Origin: JAGVPT01 sp963772165
Lineage (GTDB): Bacteria; Bacteroidota; Ignavibacteria; UBA10030; UBA8401
Direction: 5' to 3'
Length of the DNA stretch: 64,000 bases
Assembly: GCA_963772165.1 (NCBI GenBank)
Contig: CAVYWA010000009.1
Span: 248,001-312,000 of the forward strand
Under the pieces are notes generated by a model. It had not been told where the DNA came from. It saw only the letters and a list, made by a program, of their open reading frames with translations, and did no database searches. The stretch's first letter is position 1. Each line of letters begins with the position of its first letter. Positions 33,288 through 42,058 of this stretch are shown piece by piece. Both the position numbers and the translations under genes were made by a program.

Positions 33288-34199
33288 TTAGTTCAACGTT
33301 AAATGTAAGAGTTCCCGTTTCAGTAATTCAAGGCCCTGCATCAGCGTCATCGGGCGAAAATCGAGTTCTTGTTCGGCTTTTGTCGTCAGAAGGCTCGTGA
33401 CCATTGGGCGTATTGCGGTTTGATGAAGCTCGCTGCTTTTTACTTTCTGAATAAGCGACGGACTAAGTCCGAAAACTTCGGCAGCTTTCACGGCAAATTC
33501 ATTTCTGCTCACGGCATCTGCGCCGCCAATATGGTATAGTCCCGAACACTCCCGTTCGATCACTCTGACAACGCATGCGGCAAGGTCGCTCACGTGCGTG
33601 GGATTGCCAATCTGGTCGTCAACACATTGTATGTTTTTTCCATCGCGCAGACTGTTGATAACCCACAATGCAAAATTATTTTTTACATTGATGCCCGTTC
33701 CGTACACAACAATCGTCCTGAGGATTGCGGCGGAAATTCCTCCAGCGAGAATGACATTCTCCCCGGCAAGCTTTGTTTTGCCGTAATAGTTAACCGGGTT
33801 AACGCGGTCGGTCTCTTTGTACGGTCCGTTCCTTCCATCGAACACATAGTCTGTCGAAATATGGATCAGCAAGCTATTAATCCGACGCGCCACCTCAACC
33901 AAATTTTCCACACCAACGACATTCACCTTCCATGCGAGCTCTCTCTGCGTTTCACAAGCGTCGACGTTCGTCATCGCAGCGGCGTTCACAATAATATCGG
34001 GGCGAAAACTTGTGACAAGGCTTTTGACGTCCCCCCTGCTCGTGATGTCGAGCTGGGTATAATCAAAAAGATGCCGGTTGAGCGCGAACAGCCTGTCATG
34101 CGCTGTGTTGAGCACTTCATACTCAGTTTCGTGCCCCAGCATCAGCGCGAGCCGCTGACCGAGGAGTCCGTTGCTGCCGCAAATAAGGACACGTTTCAT
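33288..34199 (-). CDS. RmlD-like NAD(P)-dependent sugar-nucleotide reductase
   Basis: 303 residues, extended short-chain dehydrogenase. N-terminal Rossmann motif VLICGSNGLLGQRLAL, NAAAMTNVDACE, LLIHISTDYVFDGRNGPY, catalytic Tyr-Lys pair in NYYGKTKLAGE. This matches dTDP-4-dehydrorhamnose reductase (RmlD). No rmlA, rmlB or rmlC is close, so the substrate may be another sugar nucleotide. Its ATG overlaps the stop of the PfkB kinase gene by four bases, placing it in the his transcription unit. Confidence 0.85.
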   Translation of the reverse strand: MKRVLICGSNGLLGQRLALMLGHETEYEVLNTAHDRLFALNRHLFDYTQLDITSRGDVKSLVTSFRPDIIVNAAAMTNVDACETQRELAWKVNVVGVENLVEVARRINSLLIHISTDYVFDGRNGPYKETDRVNPVNYYGKTKLAGENVILAGGISAAILRTIVVYGTGINVKNNFALWVINSLRDGKNIQCVDDQIGNPTHVSDLAACVVRVIERECSGLYHIGGADAVSRNEFAVKAAEVFGLSPSLIQKVKSSELHQTAIRPMVTSLLTTKAEQELDFRPMTLMQGLELLKRELLHLTLN

Positions 34200-35119
34200 T
34201 TTCCGTTCTCGCCCGATGCCTTGAATTGTGACAAGCGGTCGATCTCGTCCGACCCGGAAAGGGCACTGTTTGCAGAAGCGACTTCATTTGCAAACTCCGC
34301 CGAGCGCTGAAAACTTTTTGTCTTGCAATATTGATAAAGAAAAGCAGAACCGAATACGTCCCCGCATCCGGTAGGGTCTTTGGAGTTTGTCGGGATGCCG
34401 GGAAATTCTTTTCGCAGCAAATGTTTGTGTTCTTGCTGGAAGATCGTCACGCCCATTGCCCCGCGCGTTACACACATCGCATTGACCATGAGCGGCAGCA
34501 TCTGCTTGGCAAGCATCTCCTCGTTGTACTGCTCGACCGTTAGTCCCGCCGCTTCCTCTTCGTTCATTTGCACCGAATTCACCATGAAGCACCACCTCCT
34601 CCACTCGGAAAGGGCCCGGCGATACCGGGAAGCCTCGGAGTCAACCCCGAGCGTTAAGGAATGCAGATCGAGGTGAAGGGGGGTGTTCTTTTGCCTTATC
34701 GCGAGCCGAATCTGGTCGAGCGTTTCCAGCGTAATATCCGAGCCGGAGATCATATTCAGAAAAACTCCGTGCACTGATAAAAATGGTTCGATGCGGGAAA
34801 ACGGGATCGGAGATGAAATATGCTTCGAGCATTCAGTCCTCGTTTCCCTGTCACTGTAAAAAAGATGCACATGATTTGTTTCGCCTTCGAACGAATAAAT
34901 GCCGTCCGTGTTCACGTTCGGATATTTCGCCAATAATTTCCGGACATCATCAAATTCTTTCTCGCCGACGCCAAATACGGGGAAGATCGTATCCGCATCT
35001 GATGCAATATTTGCCATCGCGGCGGCAGCAAAGTAAATACCCCCATAGCCCTTCTTTTCCGTTCCATCATAGCGATGGATGACATCCAGGCATACATGTC
35101 CGATGATTGTTAGCTTCAC
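34196..35119 (-). CDS. PfkB-family carbohydrate/nucleoside kinase
   Basis: 307 residues. N-terminal GHVCLDVIHRYDG and YGGIYFAAAAMANIASDAD, C-terminal anion-hole motif DPTGCGDVFGSAFLYQY, with the catalytic Asp in TGCGD (usual form TGAGD). Substrate could be a sugar or nucleoside; the sequence does not say which. Four-base overlaps link it both to hisI upstream and to the RmlD-like gene downstream, so all are co-translated. The tie between histidine synthesis and a sugar kinase is unexplained. Confidence 0.85.
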   Translation of the reverse strand: MKLTIIGHVCLDVIHRYDGTEKKGYGGIYFAAAAMANIASDADTIFPVFGVGEKEFDDVRKLLAKYPNVNTDGIYSFEGETNHVHLFYSDRETRTECSKHISSPIPFSRIEPFLSVHGVFLNMISGSDITLETLDQIRLAIRQKNTPLHLDLHSLTLGVDSEASRYRRALSEWRRWCFMVNSVQMNEEEAAGLTVEQYNEEMLAKQMLPLMVNAMCVTRGAMGVTIFQQEHKHLLRKEFPGIPTNSKDPTGCGDVFGSAFLYQYCKTKSFQRSAEFANEVASANSALSGSDEIDRLSQFKASGENGK

Positions 35120-35511
35120 GTCGGTTTTCCGTAGACCGTCTTCGGGTCAAAAATAATTTCGTTCGATTCTTTGAACTCTTGCCCCCCATCAACAATCTCG
35201 CGATAGAAACAGGTGCGGTGGCCGGTATGGCATGCTGCCCCCCCGATTTGATTGACTTTCAGCAGCACCACGTCTCCATCACAGTCGACGCGGATCGAGC
35301 GTACCTCCTGGATGTTGCCCGATTCTTCGCCCTTCATCCAGAGTTTTTTTCGCGAACGGCTCCAGTACGTTGCTCGATTTGTTTCGATGGTCGCCTGCAA
35401 GCTTTCTCTGTTCATCCATGCCATCATGAGGACTTCTCCCGTCTTTTCTTCTTGCGCGATCGCAGGAATGAGTCCCTCGGAATCAAATTTCAATCGTTCT
35501 ATTATACTCAT
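35116..35511 (-). CDS. hisI: Phosphoribosyl-AMP cyclohydrolase
   Basis: Third step of histidine synthesis: opens the purine ring of phosphoribosyl-AMP. About 131 residues from ATG 35511, chosen because GGAGG lies five bases before it; a TTG at 35544 would overlap hisF. Key residues: MAWMNRESL, ATYWSRSRKKLWMKGEESGN, and metal-binding VDCDGD plus ACHTGHRTCFY. Only the cyclohydrolase half is present; the HisE pyrophosphohydrolase domain is not fused or adjacent. Confidence 0.94.
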   Translation of the reverse strand: MSIIERLKFDSEGLIPAIAQEEKTGEVLMMAWMNRESLQATIETNRATYWSRSRKKLWMKGEESGNIQEVRSIRVDCDGDVVLLKVNQIGGAACHTGHRTCFYREIVDGGQEFKESNEIIFDPKTVYGKPT

Positions 35512-35540
35512 CATTTCCTCCGCCTTTGCAGCAGCGTGCT

Positions 35541-36302
35541 TCAATTTCTCACCAAGATATTTTTTGACAGCAGATATTCCTTCGCTTCGCGGATCGTATA
35601 TTGCTTGAAATGAAAAATCGACGCCGCGAGGACTGCATCGGCTTTCCCTTCATTGAACGCAGCCGCCAAATGTTCAAGGCTTCCAGCTCCGCCGCTGGCA
35701 ATCACCGGAATTTTTACTCCGGACGTTACGGCCTGCAGCAACTCGATATCGTATCCGTCTTTCGTGCCGTCCCGGTCCATGCTTGTCAGAAGAATTTCGC
35801 CGGCGCCGAGCGATTCCACTTTTTGCGCCCACTCGACGGCCTCGAGGTCTGTTTGAGTCCTGCCGCCGTTGATAAACACTTTCCATCTTTTGGCGGAGGA
35901 ATCCCGCTTCGCATCAATCGCTACGACGATGCACTGCACGCCGAACCGCTCAGCACCGTCCGCAACGAGGAGCGGATTCTTGACCGCAGCGGTATTGATG
36001 CTGATCTTATCCGCACCGCTGCGAAGAATTTCGCGCATATCATCAACGGTTCGGATGCCGCCGCCGATGGTAAAGGGGATAAACACTTCCTCGGCCGTTC
36101 TTCGAACAACGTCCAGCATTGTCGCGCGGTTGTCGGACGAAGCGGAGATGTCAAGAAACACAAGTTCGTCGGCACCTTCCCCGTCGTAGAATTTTGCCTG
36201 CACGACCGGATCGCCGGCGTCGATCAAGTCAACGAAGTTCACTCCTTTGACAACGCGCCCTTTGTCGACGTCCAAACACGGTATGATTCTTTTTGCTAAC
36301 AT
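35541..36302 (-). CDS. hisF: Imidazole glycerol phosphate synthase, cyclase subunit
   Basis: TIM-barrel cyclase that with HisH makes imidazole glycerol phosphate and AICAR. 253 residues from ATG 36302 (MLAKRIIPCLDVDKGRVVKG). Catalytic Asp residues in IPCLDVD and LTSMDRDGTKDGY; phosphate loops FTIGGGIR and IPVIASGGAG are intact. It follows hisA after a repeat-filled gap of about 108 bp. Confidence 0.97.
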   Translation of the reverse strand: MLAKRIIPCLDVDKGRVVKGVNFVDLIDAGDPVVQAKFYDGEGADELVFLDISASSDNRATMLDVVRRTAEEVFIPFTIGGGIRTVDDMREILRSGADKISINTAAVKNPLLVADGAERFGVQCIVVAIDAKRDSSAKRWKVFINGGRTQTDLEAVEWAQKVESLGAGEILLTSMDRDGTKDGYDIELLQAVTSGVKIPVIASGGAGSLEHLAAAFNEGKADAVLAASIFHFKQYTIREAKEYLLSKNILVRN

Positions 36303-36308
36303 GTTTTT

Positions 36309-36405
36309 CAATGATCAATCAACAATGAACAATTAACATAAGATCAAAATACATTTCCGGATCAGCGATCATTGATGATTGTTCATTGATCATCGCTCAT
36401 TGTCG
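36309..36405. repeat. Intergenic repeat of the ATTGATCATTGTTCATTG family
   Basis: AT-rich words (CAATGATCAATCAACAATG; TGTTCATTGATCATCG) in opposite orientations fill the gap between hisA and hisF. The same words fill 37778-37868, 38588-38618 and 57192-57275. They can pair into a long imperfect hairpin. Confidence 0.65.
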
Positions 36406-36410
36406 ATTGA

Positions 36411-37175
36411 TTAAACCCTTCTTGTCGGCCCAAGGTCGTCGAGGACTTTCTCGTTTAAACGCCAAAGAGCCTGGCAGGGAAATTTGTTTTCGTATAACGC
36501 TTTTCCCACGATGACAGAATCGACCCCGAATTTTTCCAACTCCTGCAATCTGATCAAATCTTTGAAACCCGAGACGCCTCCCGACGCAGTAACCTTGAGC
36601 CCCGTTCGAACGGCCATTTCCTTAATTGCGTCAAAATTCGGACCCGTTAACATTCCATCCCGCGTGATGTCCGTATACACAATCCTGCAGACTCCAAGGT
36701 CTTTCATTTTCAAGGCAAGAGAAATCGCATCGACGCCCGAATCATGCTGCCAGCCCTGCGTCATCACAACGCCGTTCTTTGCATCGATTCCTACGGCGGC
36801 TTTTCTGGCGCCAAAATCTTTGATGACGCGCCGTACAAGTTCGGGGTCTTCGATCGCCGCGGTCCCCAACACGACACGGTAAACGCCGATGTTGAAAAGC
36901 TCCTGAATTTCCTCGTATGTTCGGATCCCGCCGCCCAACTGAACGGGGATATCGACCGCGTCGGCAATTTTCTTTATCGCGCCAAGATTTTTCAGATGTC
37001 CTTTGAACGCTCCGTCGAGGTCGACCACGTGAAGCGTCTTTGCGTTTTCGCCCCGCCAGAGAATTGCCATCTTCGCCGGGTCGTTGGAGTAGATTTTTTC
37101 TGTGCCCGGCTCTCCTTGTACCAGCCGCACGCATTTCCCGTCTTTTATATCGATAGCCGGAAGAATTAAGATCAT
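36411..37175 (-). CDS. hisA: Phosphoribosylformimino-AICAR-phosphate ribonucleotide isomerase
   Basis: Amadori isomerase of histidine synthesis. 254 residues. MILILPAIDIKDGKCVRLVQ carries the first catalytic Asp; the second is in VYTDITRDGMLTGPN. The phosphate loops are VQLGGGIR and VTASGGVSG. Five bases separate it from hisH upstream. Confidence 0.97.
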   Translation of the reverse strand: MILILPAIDIKDGKCVRLVQGEPGTEKIYSNDPAKMAILWRGENAKTLHVVDLDGAFKGHLKNLGAIKKIADAVDIPVQLGGGIRTYEEIQELFNIGVYRVVLGTAAIEDPELVRRVIKDFGARKAAVGIDAKNGVVMTQGWQHDSGVDAISLALKMKDLGVCRIVYTDITRDGMLTGPNFDAIKEMAVRTGLKVTASGGVSGFKDLIRLQELEKFGVDSVIVGKALYENKFPCQALWRLNEKVLDDLGPTRRV

Positions 37176-37180
37176 GATCC

Positions 37181-37777
37181 TTATAATTCGGAAAAGTTTT
37201 TCAGCATTTGAAGCCCGGCAGTTTGGCTTTTCTCCGGGTGAAACTGAATGCCGAAAATGGATTCTTTCTGGACCACCGACGTAAAATGAAAGCCGTACTC
37301 CGTTGTCGTCAGCGTCACCTGTTCCTCCGGCTTCGCGTAATATGAGTGGACAAAATACACAAAACTCTTGTCAACGACCGATTTCAGGATTTTCGACTGA
37401 TGCTGGATCTCCATTTGATTCCAACCGATATGGGGAACTTTCACCGTGTTCGGAAACAGCTTTACTTCACCGGCAATCAGATTCAATCCTTCATGCATTC
37501 CGTTTTCAGAGCTTCGCGTGAAAAGCAGCTGCAACCCAAGACATATTCCGATCAGCGGCTTGCCCGCCTTCGCGCTTGTGCAAATCAACTCCTCCAACCC
37601 TAGGGACTTAATATTCTCCATTGCTTTTCCGAACGCACCGACTCCGGGCAGCACAAGTTTCTCGGCGCGTGAGAGTTCTTTCACGTCGCTCGAAATGAAT
37701 GCCGATGCGCCCACTTTTTCGAAAGCTTTTTGCACCGAACGAAGGTTATTAAGTTTGTAGTCTATGATTCCTATCAT
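37181..37777 (-). CDS. hisH: Imidazole glycerol phosphate synthase, glutamine amidotransferase subunit
   Basis: Supplies ammonia to HisF. 198 residues: class I glutaminase with nucleophile Cys in LIGICLGLQLLF, His-Glu pair in GIQFHPEKSQTAGL, and the oxyanion strand LVLPGVGAFGKAM. Tightly followed by hisA. Confidence 0.97.
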   Translation of the reverse strand: MIGIIDYKLNNLRSVQKAFEKVGASAFISSDVKELSRAEKLVLPGVGAFGKAMENIKSLGLEELICTSAKAGKPLIGICLGLQLLFTRSSENGMHEGLNLIAGEVKLFPNTVKVPHIGWNQMEIQHQSKILKSVVDKSFVYFVHSYYAKPEEQVTLTTTEYGFHFTSVVQKESIFGIQFHPEKSQTAGLQMLKNFSEL

Positions 37778-37868
37778 GATTCAATCAACCGATGATCGAT
37801 GAACAATCAACAATGGAAACTCAATTATCTTGATCATTGATAATTGATCATTGTTCATTGTTCATCGA
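37778..37868. repeat. Intergenic repeat between hisB and hisH
   Basis: Words such as GATCATTGATAATTGATCAT and CATTGTTCATTGTTCATCG repeat in direct and inverted order, the same family as 36309-36405. The insert is compatible with one his transcript. Confidence 0.6.
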
Positions 37869-38454
37869 TTACAGCTTTCCTTTTGTCGACAGCACGCCTT
37901 TCACTCGCGCATCTTTCTCGCAGGCAACCCGCAACGCCCGCGCCAGCGCTTTAAACATCGCTTCGATCTTGTGGTGTGTGTTCGAGCCGTACAGGTACTT
38001 CAACATGAATGTTCGCTTTAATGTTCTCGGCGAACGACTGGAAAAAGTGTTTGATCATTTCAGTCGACAGGTCGCCGACGTTTTTCCTGTTGAACTCGGC
38101 TTTGAAGAGGAGCACCGAGCGGCCGCCGAGGTCGACGACACACCGTGCAAGCGATTCGTCCATCGGCACGTATGCAGAGCCGTACCGAGCGATGCCCGCC
38201 CGTTCCTTCAATGCTTTGCCGAACGCCTGTCCGAGTGCGATGGCGACATCCTCCGTCGTATGGTGGTCATCAACATGCAGATCTCCTTTACATCGGAGCC
38301 GGATGTCAAACATTCCATGCCGGGCAAAAAGCTCCAGCATATGATCCAAAAAACCGACGCCGGTCGAAATGGAATATTTTCCGCTTCCGTCGATCTGAAG
38401 AATAACGGAGATGTTCGTCTCTTTCGTTTTCCGTTGAACGGTTGCGCTGCGCAT
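37869..38454 (-). CDS. hisB: Imidazoleglycerol-phosphate dehydratase, frameshifted near its C-terminus
   Basis: Removes water from imidazole glycerol phosphate. The reading frame from ATG 38454 shows FLDHMLELFARHGMFDIRL, VDDHHTTEDVAIALGQAFG and YVPMDESLARCVVDLGGR, as expected. At about 37994-37998 one extra base (a CC where C is expected, in minus-strand CCTGTAC) breaks the frame, giving a false stop at 37951. In the next frame the true ending continues with LYGSNTHHKIEAMFKALARA and stops at 37869-37871. Corrected length about 194 residues, normal for stand-alone HisB. Either an assembly error or a recent inactivation; the C-terminal His residues that bind metal depend on the shift. Confidence 0.9.
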
Positions 38455-38469
38455 AGTCTCTTTTTTTTC

Positions 38470-38505
38470 TTAGAGGAAAAAATAAGGACGTTCGTTGGAA
38501 CGTCC
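38470..38505 (-). terminator. Terminator-like hairpin in the his leader
   Basis: Minus strand: perfect 8-bp stem GGACGTTC/GAACGTCC (38486-38505) with loop CAAC, followed by TTATTTTTT. It lies 32 bp upstream of the hisB start and after the nrdJ terminator, so it could attenuate the his operon. No histidine-rich leader peptide was seen. Confidence 0.6.
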
Positions 38506-38557
38506 ATGAATTATTATGCAAAAAAAATGTGTGAGTTTCAAGGGGAAGGGATACAAT

Positions 38558-38590
38558 GAAAAACGCCGATGAGCGTTCATCGGCGTTCGT
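38558..38590 (-). terminator. Rho-independent terminator of nrdJ
   Basis: Perfect 11-bp stem AACGCCGATGA/TCATCGGCGTT (38562-38572 with 38577-38587), loop of four, followed on the minus strand by five T. It is about 30 bp past the nrdJ stop. Confidence 0.88.
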
Positions 38591-38617
38591 TCATTGTTCA
38601 TTGCTGATTGTTGATTG

Positions 38618-41353
38618 TTATGAGCATCCGCTTGTCGATCCGCACTGGAGGCACTTGTAGCAGCTTCCCGAACGGATCATAATGCTCCCGCACTCAGAGC
38701 ATGGCGGGGCATCCGCCTGCGTCTGGAAAATAACTTTTTCGTTCGATTCGATTGCCGACGCCCGTTTCAATTCAAGCTTTGCGTCGGTTTTTTCCAGCTG
38801 CTTTGTTTCTGCGACGACCGTCGATGCCGGCTGTTCTTCCTTCGGCAAGAACTTCATGGCGAGCCAGCGGAAAATATAATCGCAGATCGACTTTGCAATT
38901 GGAATATCTTTATTGTTTGTGAAGCCCGATGGTTCGAAGCGCATATGCGTGAACTTGTCCGTCAGAACTTTCAACGGAACGCCGTATTGCAGGGCAAGCG
39001 AGACAGAGGTCGCCAACGCGTCCATAATGCCGGAAATGGTCGACCCTTCTTTCGACATCGTGATGAAGACTTCGCCCGGGGTTTCATCTTCATACAAGCC
39101 GACGGTGATGTAGCCTTCGTGGCCGGCAATGCTGAATTTATGCGTAATCGCCTGGCGTTCATCGGGCAGCCGGCGGCGCGCAGGGCGTGCTTTGGGTTTA
39201 TCGCTCTTTTCAAGAGACGTGCTCAGCGGTTGTGTTCGTTTGCAGCCGTCGCGGTAGACCGCGATCGACTTCAAGCCGAGCTTCCATGCCTCGATATATG
39301 CCTGCATGATTTCGTCCGGCGTGACCTCAGTCGGCATATTGACGGTTTTAGAAATCGCACCGGACAGGAAGGGCTGGACCGCCGACATCATCTTAATATG
39401 CCCCATGTATTGGATAGAGCGTTCGCCCTTGGCCGGCTTGAAAGCGCAATCAAACACCGAACGATGCTCATCTTTCAAATACGGGGCGCCTTCAATGGTG
39501 TCATTTTTTTCAATGTGCTTGATGATGTGTTCGATTTGTTCGCTATCGTAGCCGAGTTTTCTGAGCGCTTCCGGAACCGTTTGATTGACGATCTTCATCA
39601 GCCCGCCGCCGACGAGCTTTTTGTATTTTACGAGCGCGATATCCGGCTCGACACCCGTGGTATCGCAATCCATCATGAAGCCGATTGTTCCTGTCGGAGC
39701 AAGCACTGTCGCCTGCCCGTTACGGAAGCCATACTCTTTGCCCACCGCAATCGCGTCTTTCCACACCTCGCGCGACGCCGAAAGCAGTTCACTCGGAACG
39801 TAGTTGTCGCTGATCTTGTCTGCGAACAAGCTGTGCTTGGTCATCACGCTCAACATCGGCTCGCGATTCACAGCAAAGCCCTTAAACGCCCCGATTTCTT
39901 TCGCGATGATTGCCGATTGCCTGTACGCTTCCCCGCACATGAGTGAGGTAACGGCGGCAGCATACTCTCGGCCTGCATCGCTGTCGTACGCTAGGCCGCG
40001 CGCCATCAGCAAGGCACCGAGGTTTGCGTAGCCAAGGCCGAGCGGACGGAAATCGTGGCTGTTTCTTTCGATTGCCGGTGTCGGATAACTTGCGTTGCCC
40101 ACAAATATTTCCTGCGCCGTAATAGTAATATCCACCGCGTGCTTGAACGACTCGACATCGAACTCACCCTTGTCATTTCTGAACTTCATCAGATTGAGCG
40201 AAGCGAGGTTGCACGCGGAATCGTCGAGATACATGTACTCGCTGCACGGGTTCGATGAGTTGATGCGCGACGTGCCCGATGAAGTGTGCCAGTTGTTCAC
40301 GGTTGTGTCGTACTGCATGCCCGGGTCGCCGCAGAGCCATGCCGCCTCCGCCATTTGGCGGAGCAGGTCACGGGCACGGAACGTATCCATCACCTTCCCG
40401 CCGCGCACCGCTTTCGTCGTCCACTCTTTGTCTTCAAGGGCCGCTTTCATAAACTCGTCAGTCACGCGGACAGAATGATTTGCATTCTGGTATGAAATGG
40501 TATCGTACGCACCTCCCGGTACGTTGAACCCGCCATCGTACCCCGCCTCGATCAGCGCCCATGCTTTCTTCTCTTCTTCCGCTTTGCAGTTGATGAAGTC
40601 GACGATATCCGGATGGTCCGCGTTGAGAATAACCATCTTCGCCGCGCGGCGTGTTTTTCCGCCGGACTTAATAACACCGGCAAACGCATCGAATCCTTTC
40701 ATGAACGAAACGGGACCCGATGCGGTACCCCCGCCCGAGAGATGCTCTCGTGAAGATCGGAGCGTTGAAAGGTTCGAACCGGTCCCCGACCCAAATTTAA
40801 AGAGCCTTCCCTCGGTGCGTGCGAGTTCAAGAATCGAATCCATCGTGTCCTGAACCGAATTAATGAAGCATGCCGAACACTGCGGATGTTCTTCCACTCC
40901 CACATTGAACCACACCGGACTGTTGAATGCCATGTACTGGTTGACAAGAAGGAATGATAATTCCTGGTAGAAGACCTCGGCATCGTCTTCCGAGGCGAAA
41001 TATTTTCCGTTGCGCCCCCATGCGGTCGCGGTCCTGGCGACGCGGTCAACGAGCTGCCGGACGCTCGATTCCCTTTCGGCCGTTCCAATTAAGCCATGAA
41101 AATATTTTGACACCACCACATTTGTCGCGGTCATCGACCACGATTTTGGAATTTCAACATTCTTTTGTTCAAAAATCTTTTCCCCTTTTTCGTTAGAAAT
41201 GACTGCCGTTCGCAATTCCCATTCTATTTCGTCGAAGGGATGAATTCCGGGCTTGGTAAAATACCGCCGAAATGTAAGACCGCCCGAAGCTGCTTCATTT
41301 GTTGTGCGGGCGCTTCCCCTCTTCTCGGCGACTGTCGTTTCTTTTTCTGCCAT
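38618..41353 (-). CDS. nrdJ: Adenosylcobalamin-dependent (class II) ribonucleotide reductase
   Basis: Makes deoxyribonucleotides with a B12-derived radical, independent of oxygen. About 911 residues from ATG 41353 (MAEKETTVAEKRGSARTTNE), preceded by GAGAGGAAG; the frame is open 99 codons further but that part lies in the leader. Core motifs: FNVGVEEHPQCSACFINSVQ, SNLSTLRSSREHLSGGG, GGKTRRAAKMVILNADHPD, INSSNPCSEYMYLDDSACNL, VLAPTGTIGFMMDCDTTGVE. The C-terminal tail carries CSECGSIM and CYKCLQCGSTSGC, cysteines for zinc binding and reduction. Has its own promoter and terminator. Confidence 0.95.
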   Translation of the reverse strand: MAEKETTVAEKRGSARTTNEAASGGLTFRRYFTKPGIHPFDEIEWELRTAVISNEKGEKIFEQKNVEIPKSWSMTATNVVVSKYFHGLIGTAERESSVRQLVDRVARTATAWGRNGKYFASEDDAEVFYQELSFLLVNQYMAFNSPVWFNVGVEEHPQCSACFINSVQDTMDSILELARTEGRLFKFGSGTGSNLSTLRSSREHLSGGGTASGPVSFMKGFDAFAGVIKSGGKTRRAAKMVILNADHPDIVDFINCKAEEEKKAWALIEAGYDGGFNVPGGAYDTISYQNANHSVRVTDEFMKAALEDKEWTTKAVRGGKVMDTFRARDLLRQMAEAAWLCGDPGMQYDTTVNNWHTSSGTSRINSSNPCSEYMYLDDSACNLASLNLMKFRNDKGEFDVESFKHAVDITITAQEIFVGNASYPTPAIERNSHDFRPLGLGYANLGALLMARGLAYDSDAGREYAAAVTSLMCGEAYRQSAIIAKEIGAFKGFAVNREPMLSVMTKHSLFADKISDNYVPSELLSASREVWKDAIAVGKEYGFRNGQATVLAPTGTIGFMMDCDTTGVEPDIALVKYKKLVGGGLMKIVNQTVPEALRKLGYDSEQIEHIIKHIEKNDTIEGAPYLKDEHRSVFDCAFKPAKGERSIQYMGHIKMMSAVQPFLSGAISKTVNMPTEVTPDEIMQAYIEAWKLGLKSIAVYRDGCKRTQPLSTSLEKSDKPKARPARRRLPDERQAITHKFSIAGHEGYITVGLYEDETPGEVFITMSKEGSTISGIMDALATSVSLALQYGVPLKVLTDKFTHMRFEPSGFTNNKDIPIAKSICDYIFRWLAMKFLPKEEQPASTVVAETKQLEKTDAKLELKRASAIESNEKVIFQTQADAPPCSECGSIMIRSGSCYKCLQCGSTSGCS

Positions 41354-41601
41354 TTCTAACTTCCTCTCCAATCTTGATAATAACGATGTAGGGTGAATTG
41401 CATTTCCGGGAAAAACGATTGTGTCCCCCCTTTTCATGCCATCAAACGGGGCTACCTCCCTCCACCAAATAACCAACTGCCCGCTATCAATATAACGGGA
41501 GCCTACGTCTTTTAACTTGCTTATTTTCGGATGAACAATAGCCGGGGGGAAACCAATAGCTAACTGGTTGTGAATATAGCCGGTTAAGCAATACAAGTCA
41601 A
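41354..41601 (-). promoter_or_regulatory. Promoter and long leader of nrdJ
   Basis: Minus strand: TTGACT at 41596-41601, 17 bp, TATATT at 41573-41578. The transcript would have a leader of about 213 nt. It contains a hairpin CCCGTTAT/ATAGCGGG with a four-base loop. I looked for the cobalamin riboswitch B12 box and for NrdR boxes and saw neither. Confidence 0.6.
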
Positions 41602-42058
41602 GTAAAAAATGAGAAAAAATATTAGAAAAAAAAATACACCTTGACACCACATCGGGTCCATGTCGAGAAGTTTGACCGTTTCCACTTATTGCCGTTATGG
41701 CATTTACACTACAAGTTTGAAATGAAAATTCACGAATATGGAGACGCGCGATTTAACGAAAAAATAATCTTGCGATCATACCAGAATGACTCTCAGAGTA
41801 GCTCACGTTTTTCACCGGACCATCACCCGTATATTTCAATCATCGAGTCAGAAAAAAAACGAAGGAACCTATAAGCATCTTACGTTTAGAGAGACACAAA
41901 AAAAATCTCGGTAAAAAAGGTCGCGCTAATTTAGTAAGCAACAGTTTCTTCTCTTCATCTTTTCATTCTTGCTTCTCAGAGCTTCAATAGCACTCATTGA
42001 CTTTCGCTCTTTTTTTTGATAATTTTCATACGAAATAGAACTCGAGCCAAAATCCCCT
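41602..42058. other. Divergent intergenic region between nrdJ and nuoA
   Basis: About 455 bp holding the upstream edge of the nrdJ promoter and presumably the nuo promoter, which I could not place with confidence. A 77-codon plus-strand frame (41641-41874) has no ribosome site or recognisable motif and is probably not a gene. Confidence 0.4.

Noticed and set aside
28629..37998. Programmed frameshifting at CCTGTAC in the exporter and hisB genes
   Set aside because: Other CCTGTAC copies (for example near 5050 and 24220) are read in frame, there is no slippery heptamer or downstream structure, and a sequencing indel explains both better.
38470..38557. Histidine leader peptide for classical attenuation
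   Set aside because: Frames before the hairpin contain at most one His codon.
41354..41601. Cobalamin riboswitch upstream of nrdJ
   Set aside because: No GCCACTG-type B12 box or the other conserved blocks could be found by eye; kept only as an uncharacterised leader.
41354..41650. N-terminal extension of nrdJ by 99 codons
   Set aside because: It includes the promoter -10 and -35 boxes; a good ribosome site and the natural N-terminus start at 41353.
41641..41874. 77-codon plus-strand frame between nrdJ and nuoA
   Set aside because: No ribosome site and no recognisable motif, and it begins over the nrdJ upstream region.
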